The translations under genes were made by a program, and so were the position numbers. A stretch of DNA of 8,256 nt, from NCBI GenBank assembly GCA_007131945.1, contig SLPP01000200.1:1-8256 (forward strand). Direction: 5' to 3'. This stretch comes from Paracoccaceae bacterium. GTDB lineage: Bacteria; Pseudomonadota; Alphaproteobacteria; Rhodobacterales; Rhodobacteraceae. This document shows, in pieces, positions 1 through 6,247 of the stretch (positions are counted from its first letter, which is position 1; each line of letters starts with the position of its first letter). The notes beneath the pieces were generated by a model, which saw only the letters and a program-made list of their open reading frames with translations, was not told the origin of the DNA and did no database searches.

Positions 1-280
1 CCTCCTCGGCACGCAGCCGCGCGAGCCCCCAGGTGCCGACCGCCGGGTCGATGTCGACCCCGGTCACCGTCCCGCCGGGCCCGACGCGACGGGCCATGAG
101 GCGCATCACCTCGCCCGGGCCACAGCCGGCGTCGAGCGCGCTCATCCCTTCGGCGAGGCCGGCCTGCGCCAGCACCCGGTCGGTGAACGGCGCATAGATC
201 GCCGCCTGCTCGCGCAGCCTTTCGTATTCGCTCGTTGTCCGGGCGAGCACGTATCCGTCGGATACCACGGTCTCGGTCAT
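1..280 (-). CDS. Class I SAM-dependent methyltransferase, N-terminal part (cut by the left edge)
   Basis: Reading leftward from the ATG at 280-278, 93 codons are visible before the window ends. Residues 49-56 (LDAGCGPG) are the glycine-rich SAM-binding motif I, and VDID at residues 75-78 supplies the acidic residues expected to hold the SAM ribose. The segment before motif I (YERLREQA, residues 19-26) resembles the N-terminus of small-molecule methyltransferases of the Methyltransf_11/25 type. The start is fixed by a strong ribosome binding site, GGAGGAGGAAAG, ending 3 bases before the ATG. The gene is divergent from the BKACE operon and separated from it by 395 bases. A perfect hairpin abuts the ribosome binding site. 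The substrate cannot be read because the C-terminal region that determines it lies outside the window. The fold call is firm; the role is unknown. Confidence 0.87.
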   Translation of the reverse strand, partial: MTETVVSDGYVLARTTSEYERLREQAAIYAPFTDRVLAQAGLAEGMSALDAGCGPGEVMRLMARRVGPGGTVTGVDIDPAVGTWGLARLRAEE

Positions 281-293
281 CGGCTTTCCTCCT

Positions 294-316
294 CCGCGAC
301 GCCGGTGGCGTCGCGG
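294..316 (-). promoter_or_regulatory. Perfect 10-bp hairpin abutting the methyltransferase ribosome binding site
   Basis: CCGCGACGCC at 294-303 and GGCGTCGCGG at 307-316 are exact reverse complements separated by only 3 bases. On the minus strand the hairpin ends directly against the AGGAGG of the methyltransferase ribosome binding site, 13 bases before its ATG. It could be a 5' leader stem that stabilises the message or modulates initiation, or on DNA a dyad operator. There is no T-tract, so it is not a classical terminator. The structure is certain as sequence; its function is inferred. Confidence 0.5.
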
Positions 317-620
317 TCAGCTTGTGCAGACAGGATGAACCGGCAGGTCGACCGCGCGCGCCGCGAACGGCATGGCAAAGGCATCGCGTCGGCGGCGGAG
401 CCGTTCTGCAGGAGGGACTCGGGGAAACGACCGCTTACCGCTCAAGCATATCACGAAGGACGATCGGGATCACCGACAATCGCGGCGGTGGCACCTTCCG
501 ACTGCGAGACCGGGGCGTGGTCCCCGAGCCCGGCGTGCAGCCCGGTGCGATGGTGCGGCGCCGGGCAAGCCGCGGGAAGGCCGTGACGCTGCGGCATCGG
601 CAACGGCGACGGCGGCGGGC

Positions 621-649
621 TTTTCCGGGCGGGCGGGCCTTGCTAGGCT
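621..649 (+). promoter_or_regulatory. Weak promoter-like elements upstream of the BKACE operon
   Basis: TTTTCC at 621-626 and TAGGCT at 644-649 are spaced by 17 bases and lie 26 bases before the operon's first start codon. The match to sigma-70 consensus is poor. The GCTAG core recurs in the candidate upstream of the monooxygenase gene (5680-5707), which slightly strengthens it. No operator was recognised. Confidence 0.22.
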
Positions 650-675
650 TCGACCGAGGGGCCGGCGGAGGAGGC

Positions 676-1536
676 ATGTCGGACAGGGCCGTCATCACCT
701 GCGCGCTGACCGGCGTGCTGACCGATCCGCGCCGGCATCCGGTGCCGGTGACGCCGGCCGAGCTTGCCGCCTCGGCGCGCGAGGCCTGGGAGGAAGGCGC
801 GGTCTGCATGCATCTGCATTTTCGCGACCCCGCGCCGGGGCGCGGGCACCTGCCGAGCTGGGAGCCGGCGCTGGCGGTCGAGGCGGCGCAGGCGATCCGC
901 GACGCCTGCCCCGGCGTGATCCTGAACTTCACCACCGGCGTGATGGGCCGCGACCAGTCCGGCCCGATCGCCTGCCTGCGCGCCGCCCGGCCCGAGATCG
1001 CCGCCTGCAACGCGGGCTCGCTGAACTACCTCAAGCTGCGCGCCGACGGGACCTGGGCCTGGCCGCCGCTCGTGTTCGCCAACCCGGTGGAGAAGATCGA
1101 GGAGCTGCTTTCGGTCATGCGCCAGACCGGCACCAGGCCCGAATTCGAGTGTTTCGATCTGGGCCACCTGCGCTCGGTCGCGATGTTCGAAGCCGCGGGG
1201 ATGGTCGCGCGCCCGCAGGTGAACCTGGTCATGGGCGTGGCCTCGGGCATGCCGGCGGACCCGGAGCTGCTGCCGCTGGCTCTGCGGTATCGCCCCGAGG
1301 GCGCGCCGTGGCAGGTCACCGCGATCGGCCGGGCCGAGGCCTGGGCGCTGCAGCGCCGCGCGGCGGAGCTGGGCGGGCATCTGCGCACCGGGCTCGAGGA
1401 CACGTTCTACCTGCTCGACGGGGCGCGCGCTTCGGGCAACGGGGCGCTGGTCGCGGTGCTGGCAGGGCTCGCGCGCGCGGCCGGGCGCGAGCCGGCCTCG
1501 GCCGGGGAAGCGCGCGCGATCTGGGGGCTGGCATGA
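676..1536 (+). CDS. Beta-keto acid cleavage enzyme (BKACE / DUF849 family)
   Basis: A 286-residue protein of the family founded by 3-keto-5-aminohexanoate cleavage enzyme (Kce). These metal-dependent TIM-barrel enzymes convert a beta-keto acid plus acetyl-CoA into acetoacetate plus a new CoA ester. The family's HxH zinc ligands appear as H46 and H48 in MHLHFRD. The third ligand is probably E241 in RTGLED, with R237 and D242 matching the Arg and Asp of the same family motif. NFTTG at 84-88 and EFECFD at 156-161 correspond to other active-site strands. The length is typical and the protein looks intact. I chose the ATG at 676 because GGAGGAGG (667-674) precedes it and homology begins there; the frame is open further upstream but that part is not protein-like. 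It opens an operon with a carboxylase and a GST, its stop overlapping the next start as ATGA. The keto-acid substrate cannot be assigned from sequence alone. Confidence 0.92.
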   Translation: MSDRAVITCALTGVLTDPRRHPVPVTPAELAASAREAWEEGAVCMHLHFRDPAPGRGHLPSWEPALAVEAAQAIRDACPGVILNFTTGVMGRDQSGPIACLRAARPEIAACNAGSLNYLKLRADGTWAWPPLVFANPVEKIEELLSVMRQTGTRPEFECFDLGHLRSVAMFEAAGMVARPQVNLVMGVASGMPADPELLPLALRYRPEGAPWQVTAIGRAEAWALQRRAAELGGHLRTGLEDTFYLLDGARASGNGALVAVLAGLARAAGREPASAGEARAIWGLA

Positions 1537-3134
1537 TGGTGCTGGGCTCGACGCTGGCGGCGGGCAGCAAGGAATTCGCGCGCAACGCCGAACGGATGGC
1601 GGCCGCCTGGGGCGAGGTGCAGGCGGTGCGCGACGCCGTCGCCGCGGCGGCCGAGGCGGCGCGGCCGCGGGCCGAGGCGCGGGGGATGCTGTTGCCGCGC
1701 GACCGGCTGGCGCTCCTCCTCGATCCCGGCGCGCCCTGGCTCGAGCTCTGCGCGCTAGCCGGCTACCGGCGTTATGGCGACAGCGACGGGACCGGCGCCG
1801 GGGCGGGGGTGATCGGCGGGATCGGGCGGATCGCGGGGCGCTGGTGCCTGGTCATGGTGGACGACTACGCGGTCAAGGGTGGCACGGTGACGCCCGACGG
1901 GCTGGCGAAGAAGCTCAGGCTGATGGAGGTGGCGCGCGAGAACCGCCTGCCGCTGGTGGTGCTCGCCCAGTCGGGCGGCGCGAACCTCGCCTATGCGCAC
2001 GAGGTCTTCATCCCCGGCGGGCGCGCCTTCGCCCTGCAGGCGCGGCTTTCGGCACTGGGCATTCCCCAGGTCACCGTGGTGCACGGCTCGGCAACCGCCG
2101 GTGGCGCGTATCAGCCGGGGCTCTCGGACCACGTGGTGATGGTGCGGGGCCAGGCGACGATGTACCTCGCCGGCCCGCCGCTTCTGAAGGCCGCGACCGG
2201 GGAGGAGGCGACCGACGAGGAACTGGGCGGGGCCGAGATGCATTGCGCGGTCGCCGGCACCGGCGACTACCTGGCCGAGGACGATGCCGACGGCATTCGC
2301 CTGGCGCGCGAGATCGTCGCCGGGCTGCCGGGGGCGGAGGCGCCGGCGGGCGACTGGGCGCCGCCGCTCTACCCGGCCTCGGATCTCGCGGGGCTGGTGC
2401 CGGCGGACCCGAAGGTGCCCTATGACTGCCGCGAGATCGTCGCGCGGCTCGCCGACGGGTCGGACTTTCTCGAGTTCAAGGCGGCCTATGACACCGGCAC
2501 GATCTGCGGCACGATGCGCGTCGAGGGCCGGGCCTGCGGCGTGATCGGCAACAACGCCCCGATCACCGCCGAGGGCGCGGCGAAGGCCGGGCAGTTCATC
2601 CAGCTCTGCGACCAGGCCGGCACGCCGATCCTGTTCCTCCACAACACCACGGGGTTCCTGGTCGGTACCGAGCCCGAGCGCGCGGGGATCATCAAGCACG
2701 GCTCGAAGATGATCCAAGCGGTGGCGAATGCGCGGGTGGCGAAGATCTCGATCGTCGTCGGCGGCTCCTACGGCGCGGGCAACTACGCAATGTGCGGGCG
2801 GGGGTTCGATCCGCGCTTCCTCTTTGCCTGGCCGACCGCGCGCACGGCGGTGATGGGCGGGGCGCAGGCCGGGAAGGTGCTGCGCATCGTGGCCGAGGCG
2901 AAGATGCGCAAGGCCGGCGCGGTCGACGAGGCGCGGCTGGCGAAGCTGGAGGCGGAGACGGCGGCGATGCTGGAGGCGCAGACGACGCCTCTGATGTCCT
3001 CGGCGCGGCTGGAGGATGACGGGATCATCGACCCGCGCGACACGCGGCAGGTGCTGGCGCTGGCGCTGGAAATCATCGCCGCGGGCGCGGCGCGGGCGCT
3101 CAAACCCAACACGTTCGGCGTGGCGCGGCTATGA
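1533..3134 (+). CDS. Acyl-CoA carboxylase, carboxyltransferase (beta) subunit, methylcrotonyl/geranyl-CoA carboxylase family
   Basis: This 533-residue subunit moves the carboxyl group from carboxybiotin to an acyl-CoA. It has the two crotonase-like halves of the family. The N-domain carries GSATAGGAY at 185-193 after SGGANL, and the C-domain carries GGSYGAGNYAMCGRG at 410-424, the paired loops that form the active site. Length and end (NTFGVARL) match full-length MccB/AtuC-type subunits. Where methylcrotonyl-CoA carboxylases typically read GNYGMCGRA, this protein reads GNYAMCGRG; together with VVHGSATAGGAYQPGLSD this leans towards the geranyl-CoA (AtuC-like) branch. That leaning rests on remembered family sequences. 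Two ATGs stand in tandem (1533, 1536); the first overlaps the BKACE stop as ATGA, and the Shine-Dalgarno match is weak, consistent with translational coupling. Its biotin partner follows at once. Confidence 0.93.
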   Translation: MMVLGSTLAAGSKEFARNAERMAAAWGEVQAVRDAVAAAAEAARPRAEARGMLLPRDRLALLLDPGAPWLELCALAGYRRYGDSDGTGAGAGVIGGIGRIAGRWCLVMVDDYAVKGGTVTPDGLAKKLRLMEVARENRLPLVVLAQSGGANLAYAHEVFIPGGRAFALQARLSALGIPQVTVVHGSATAGGAYQPGLSDHVVMVRGQATMYLAGPPLLKAATGEEATDEELGGAEMHCAVAGTGDYLAEDDADGIRLAREIVAGLPGAEAPAGDWAPPLYPASDLAGLVPADPKVPYDCREIVARLADGSDFLEFKAAYDTGTICGTMRVEGRACGVIGNNAPITAEGAAKAGQFIQLCDQAGTPILFLHNTTGFLVGTEPERAGIIKHGSKMIQAVANARVAKISIVVGGSYGAGNYAMCGRGFDPRFLFAWPTARTAVMGGAQAGKVLRIVAEAKMRKAGAVDEARLAKLEAETAAMLEAQTTPLMSSARLEDDGIIDPRDTRQVLALALEIIAAGAARALKPNTFGVARL

Positions 3135-5044
3135 GTTTCGAATCTATCCTTATCGCCAACCGCGGCGAGATCGCACTGCGGGTGATCCGCACGGCGCGGG
3201 CGATGGGTTACCGGACGGTCGCGGTCTACGCCGACCCCGATGCCGGCGCGCCGCATGTCGCCGCCGCCGACGCGGCGGTAGGGCTGGGGCCGGCGGGGGC
3301 ATATCGGGACGGCGCGGCGGTGATCGCGGCAGCGCGGGCAACGGGCGCGGGGGCGGTGCATCCGGGCTACGGGTTTCTTTCCGAGAACGCGAACTTCGCC
3401 GAGGACTGTGCGGCGGCGGGGCTCGTCTTCATCGGCCCGGGCGCGGATGCGATCCGGCTGATGGGCGACAAGGCGGCGGCGAAGGCGGCAATGGGGGCGG
3501 CCGGCGTGCCCACCCTGCCCGGCTACGACGGCGCCGACCAGGCGGATGCGGTGATGATCGCCGAGGCCGGGCGCATCGGATTCCCTGTCATGGTCAAGGC
3601 CGCGGCCGGCGGCGGGGGCAAGGGGATGCGGCTGGTGCGCGACCCTTCCGCCCTGCCCGAGGCGCTGGCACGCGCCCGTTCCGAGGCCGGGCGCAGCTTC
3701 GGCGACGACCGGCTGATCCTCGAGCGCGCGCTGCTCGCACCACGGCATATCGAGGTCCAGCTGCTCGCCGATAGCCACGGGAACGTCCTGCACCTGGGCG
3801 AGCGCGACTGCTCGGTCCAACGCCGCCACCAGAAGGTGATCGAGGAGGCCCCGGCGCCCGGGCTCGATGCCGGCCTGCGCGCTCGGCTGGCAGCGGCGGC
3901 GGTGGCGGCGGCGAAAGCCTGCGGCTATGTCGGCGCGGGGACGGTCGAGTTCCTGCTCGACGCCGAAGGAGACTTCCACTTCCTCGAGATGAACACCCGG
4001 CTTCAGGTCGAACACCCGGTGACCGAGGCGGTGACCGGGCACGACCTGGTCGAATGGCAGATCCGCATCGCCGGCGGCGAGGCGTTGCCGGCGCTCGACC
4101 CCGAACCGCAGTGCCACGCGATCGAGGCGCGGCTCTATGCCGAGGATCCGGGCGCGGGCTTCCTGCCGCAGACCGGGCGCGTCCTGCGCTGGCGCTCGGC
4201 GCCGGGGCTGCGCACCGACCATGCGCTGGCCGAGGGGGTGGCGGTGACCGCCGACTACGACCCGATGCTGGCGAAGCTGATCGCCCACGGGCCGGACCGC
4301 GAGACCGCGCGGCACCGGCTGATCGCCGGGCTGGAGGCGACCGAGATCCTGGGGCTGCGCACCAACCGCGCCTGGCTGCTGGGCATCCTGCGGCACCCCG
4401 ATTTCGCCGCCGGCCGGGCGACGACCGACCTGCTGGAAAGGCTGGAACCGGCGCCCGACCCGGGGCCCGAACCGCTGGTGCTGGCGCTCGCGGTCTTCCT
4501 GTTCGCCGCGCGCGGCGCGCCGGGCCCATCGCATCCGCGCTTCGGCTGGACCAACGCGCCGCGCCCGCTCCTGCGCCGGCGGCTGGAAGTGGACGGGGCG
4601 GTCCGCGAGGTCGCGCTGCGCCTGGGACCGGGACCGGGATTGCAGATCGAGGACGGGCCCGAGGTCGCGGTCGGCGGCTGGGACGCGGGACGCCTCCGCT
4701 GGACGGCGGAGGGGATCGCGGGCACCCTGCCATTTGCCTTCAACGGCGCCGCGCTGCATCTCGGCGCGCATGTCCTGCGCGACGTGACCCTCTCGCCGCC
4801 GGCGACGCGCGAGGCGGTGTCGGACGGGCGCCTCGTCGCGCCGATGGCGGGCATGGTGGTCTCGGTCGCGGTAAACCCGGGCGACGCGGTCGAGCGCGGG
4901 CAGGTCCTCGCCGTGATGGAGGCGATGAAGATGGAGCACCCGCTGTGCGCGCCCCGCGCCGGACGGGTGGAACGGTTGGCGGTCACGCCGGGGATGCAGC
5001 TCGCCGCCCGCGCGCTGGTCGCCGAGATCGGAGAGGCGACATGA
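3131..5044 (+). CDS. Acyl-CoA carboxylase, biotin carboxylase/biotin carrier (alpha) subunit
   Basis: A 637-residue subunit that carboxylates its own biotin using ATP and bicarbonate and delivers it to the carboxyltransferase encoded just upstream. The N-terminal biotin carboxylase domain starts with ILIANRGEIALRVIRT. The ATP-grasp glycine loop is K156 to M166 (KAAAGGGGKGM), followed by the RDCSVQRRHQK segment and the catalytic EMNTRLQVEHP at 286-296, where E286, N288, R290 and E294 match the known catalytic positions. A less conserved linking domain spans roughly 450-560. The C-terminal biotinyl domain contains EAMKM with K600 as the biotinylated lysine. The total is somewhat shorter than many MccA/AtuF proteins, but all domains are present. 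The ATG at 3131 overlaps the preceding stop as ATGA, and no good Shine-Dalgarno is visible, so initiation probably depends on coupling. The substrate is set by the beta subunit. Confidence 0.95.
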   Translation: MSFESILIANRGEIALRVIRTARAMGYRTVAVYADPDAGAPHVAAADAAVGLGPAGAYRDGAAVIAAARATGAGAVHPGYGFLSENANFAEDCAAAGLVFIGPGADAIRLMGDKAAAKAAMGAAGVPTLPGYDGADQADAVMIAEAGRIGFPVMVKAAAGGGGKGMRLVRDPSALPEALARARSEAGRSFGDDRLILERALLAPRHIEVQLLADSHGNVLHLGERDCSVQRRHQKVIEEAPAPGLDAGLRARLAAAAVAAAKACGYVGAGTVEFLLDAEGDFHFLEMNTRLQVEHPVTEAVTGHDLVEWQIRIAGGEALPALDPEPQCHAIEARLYAEDPGAGFLPQTGRVLRWRSAPGLRTDHALAEGVAVTADYDPMLAKLIAHGPDRETARHRLIAGLEATEILGLRTNRAWLLGILRHPDFAAGRATTDLLERLEPAPDPGPEPLVLALAVFLFAARGAPGPSHPRFGWTNAPRPLLRRRLEVDGAVREVALRLGPGPGLQIEDGPEVAVGGWDAGRLRWTAEGIAGTLPFAFNGAALHLGAHVLRDVTLSPPATREAVSDGRLVAPMAGMVVSVAVNPGDAVERGQVLAVMEAMKMEHPLCAPRAGRVERLAVTPGMQLAARALVAEIGEAT

Positions 5045-5670
5045 TCGAACTTTGGCACTGCAAGGATGCGCGCTCGCTGCGCGCGCTGTGGACGCTCGAG
5101 GAGCTGGAGCTCGACTACCGGCTTCACCTGATGCGCTTTCCGCCGCGCATGGCCGAGCCGACCTATCTGGAGGTCAACCCGCTGGGCACGGTGCCGTTCC
5201 TGATCGACGGCGAGACGCGGATGACCGAATCGGTCGCGATCTGCCACTACCTGGCGCGCCGCTACGGTGACAGGCGGCTGGCGGTGGCGCCGGAGGATCC
5301 CGACTACGGCAGCTGGCTGAACTGGATGTATCACGCCGACGCGACGCTGACCTTTCCCCAGACGCTGGTCCTGCGTTACGGCCGGTTCGAGCCGGTCGAG
5401 CGGCGCCAGCCGCAGGTGGTCGAGGACTACACGCGCTGGTTCTTCGCCCGGCTGAAGCTGGTCAACGCCCGGCTGGAGGCGGCGGAATGGCTGGTCGCGG
5501 ACCGCTTCACCGCCGCCGATATCGCCGTGGGCTACGCGCTGCACCTTGGCCGGGTGATCGGGCTCGGCGAGAGCTACAAGCCGCAGACCGCCGCCTATCT
5601 CGACCGGCTGAGCGCGCGCCCCGCCTTCGAGCGCGCGATCGCGCAGGGCGCCGGGCTGCCGGGGTTCTGA
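5041..5670 (+). CDS. Glutathione S-transferase-like protein
   Basis: A 209-residue cytosolic GST-fold protein. The N-terminal thioredoxin-like domain includes a possible catalytic residue in HCKDARS (C7 or S12), the cis-proline of NPLGTVPFL (V51-P52) and the glutathione-binding TES (E63-S64 with T62). The helical C-terminal domain contains FTAADIAV, the usual N-capping box of GSTs. GGAGAGG at 5030-5036 is a good ribosome binding site, and the start overlaps the carboxylase stop as ATGA, the third such junction in this operon. A GST in a carboxylase operon could detoxify a reactive intermediate or isomerise one, as maleylacetoacetate isomerase does, or could be a non-enzymatic member. Fold certain; substrate unknown. 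Confidence 0.9.
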   Translation: MIELWHCKDARSLRALWTLEELELDYRLHLMRFPPRMAEPTYLEVNPLGTVPFLIDGETRMTESVAICHYLARRYGDRRLAVAPEDPDYGSWLNWMYHADATLTFPQTLVLRYGRFEPVERRQPQVVEDYTRWFFARLKLVNARLEAAEWLVADRFTAADIAVGYALHLGRVIGLGESYKPQTAAYLDRLSARPAFERAIAQGAGLPGF

Positions 5671-5679
5671 GACCGGGGA

Positions 5680-5707
5680 TTGCCGACGAGCGCGCCGGGG
5701 CTAGAGT
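5680..5707 (+). promoter_or_regulatory. Candidate promoter upstream of the monooxygenase-fold gene
   Basis: In the 67 bases between the GST stop and the next start, TTGCCG (5680-5685) and TAGAGT (5702-5707) are spaced by 16 bases, a plausible -35/-10 pair for a high-GC alphaproteobacterium. This, together with the loss of the ATGA overlaps, suggests the next gene may be transcribed on its own as well as by read-through. The prediction rests on motif appearance only. Confidence 0.3.
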
Positions 5708-5737
5708 CCGGGTAGTGGAACAGGTTGAGAGGGGCGC

Positions 5738-6052
5738 ATGTACCTGACGATGAACCGCTTCAAGGTTAGGCTGGGCCGCGAGGACGACTTCGAATCCGTC
5801 TGGAAGACGCGCGACAGCCATCTGCGCGAGGTGCCGGGCTTCAGGGCCTTTCACCTGATGAAGGGCCCCGAGCGCGACGGGTATCGCCTCTATGCCTCGC
5901 ACACGCTTTGGGAATCGCAGGCCGCCTTCGAGGCCTGGACGCGCTCCGAGGCCTTCCGGGCGGCGCATCGCGGCGCCGGCGGGCACAAGGACCTCTATCT
6001 CGCCCCGCCCGAGCTGGAGGTCTTCCAATCGGTTCAGACGATCACCGCCTGA
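5738..6052 (+). CDS. Antibiotic biosynthesis monooxygenase (ABM) domain protein, IsdG/HmoA-like
   Basis: A 104-residue single-domain protein of the dimeric alpha/beta ferredoxin-like ABM family. Three residues coincide with the catalytic triad of IsdG-type haem-degrading monooxygenases: N6 (TMNRF), W67 (FEAWTRSEAFRAAH) and H77 in the same motif. The spacing matches IsdG, and so does the overall length. This makes haem cleavage or a cofactor-free oxygenation plausible; other ABM proteins act on quinones or have no known activity, so the specific reaction is inferred. GAGAGGGG at 5727-5734 is the ribosome binding site. The gene follows the GST by 67 bases in the same direction but outside the run of ATGA overlaps. 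It converges with the tryptophanase gene, and its stop forms a TGATG with a small ORF downstream. Confidence 0.85.
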   Translation: MYLTMNRFKVRLGREDDFESVWKTRDSHLREVPGFRAFHLMKGPERDGYRLYASHTLWESQAAFEAWTRSEAFRAAHRGAGGHKDLYLAPPELEVFQSVQTITA

Positions 6053-6162
6053 TGTCGCAGATCACCGCCGGCGGCGACGGTCCGGAACCCCGGCGGCCGA
6101 CCGTGCACGAGGCCGGTGCGCACGCGTGCGCAATAGCGCAAGATCATGATATGGAAAGATAA
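6052..6162 (+). CDS. Possible 36-residue small protein, coupled by TGATG (speculative)
   Basis: The ATG at 6052 overlaps the preceding gene's TGA as TGATG, a common arrangement for translational coupling, and the frame ends at TAA 6160-6162. The product begins MSQITAGGDG and has a His/Cys-containing centre (HEAGAHACAIAQDHD, residues 19-33). Against a real gene: no ribosome binding site of its own, and the second half uses codons rare in this genome (ATA, CAA, AGA) where the sequence turns AT-rich and palindromic. It may be a chance reading through a regulatory stretch. No family recognised. Confidence 0.18.
   Translation: MSQITAGGDGPEPRRPTVHEAGAHACAIAQDHDMER
6117..6132. repeat. 16-bp perfect palindrome between convergent genes
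   Basis: TGCGCACGCGTGCGCA reads identically on both strands. It is followed by AATAGCGCA, so its right end TGCGC can also pair with GCGCA four bases further on. An AT-rich patch (about 6133-6185) follows, including GTTAAC and an imperfect stem around 6154-6171. It lies in a convergent intergenic region, where a promoter operator is not expected. A transcription-end structure, a protein-binding site or an operator for an unseen RNA are possibilities; none is demonstrated. Confidence 0.45.
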
Positions 6163-6206
6163 AAATCTTCCGTTAACCACAACGAAACCTTCCCACGGCG
6201 GCGAAT

Positions 6207-6236
6207 GGCCGGCCGCGGACTGCGCCGGAGCCGGCC
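6207..6236 (-). terminator. Terminator-like inverted repeat after the tryptophanase gene
   Basis: GGCCGGC at 6207-6213 and GCCGGCC at 6230-6236 form a 7-bp stem with a 16-base loop, 12 bases beyond the tryptophanase stop codon. No T-tract follows on the minus strand, so it is not a canonical intrinsic terminator; it may protect the 3' end or assist Rho-dependent termination. GC-rich sequence makes chance stems common, so confidence is low. Confidence 0.28.
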
Positions 6237-6247
6237 GGACCGCCCGG

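Larger units (their letters stand above)
281..675. other. Divergent intergenic region without a convincing gene
   Basis: This stretch separates the leftward methyltransferase from the rightward BKACE operon. It is open in several frames, but those readings are arginine-rich, match no family I recognise and simply run into the neighbouring genes, as expected for very GC-rich DNA. It contains the perfect hairpin at 294-316, a slightly more AT-rich patch around 425-485, and an 8-bp inverted repeat with one G-U wobble (541-548 with 558-565). A weak promoter-like pair lies near 621-649. Its length fits a regulatory region serving both directions, but no operator could be identified. Confidence 0.6.

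Noticed and set aside
277..384. A 35-codon minus-strand ORF ending as ATGA at the methyltransferase start
   Set aside because: It is Arg-rich, has no visible ribosome binding site, and its last codons are simply the ribosome binding site of the next gene; nothing supports it as a gene.
541..565. Eight-bp inverted repeat in the divergent intergenic region as an operator
   Set aside because: It includes a G-U wobble and a 9-base loop, and stems of this size are common by chance in such GC-rich sequence.
235..675. An in-frame upstream extension of BKACE starting near 235
   Set aside because: The extra residues are Arg-rich and unlike the family, and a strong ribosome binding site with the family N-terminus marks 676 as the start.
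2783..4939. A 718-codon open frame on the minus strand across both carboxylase genes
   Set aside because: It is Arg/His/Pro-rich, has no recognisable domain, and lies opposite two well-supported enzymes; such antisense frames are expected at this GC content.
3131..5044. Pyruvate carboxylase or urea carboxylase as an alternative for the biotin carboxylase protein
   Set aside because: The protein is too short and has no carboxyltransferase or allophanate domain; the separate beta subunit upstream supplies the carboxyltransferase.
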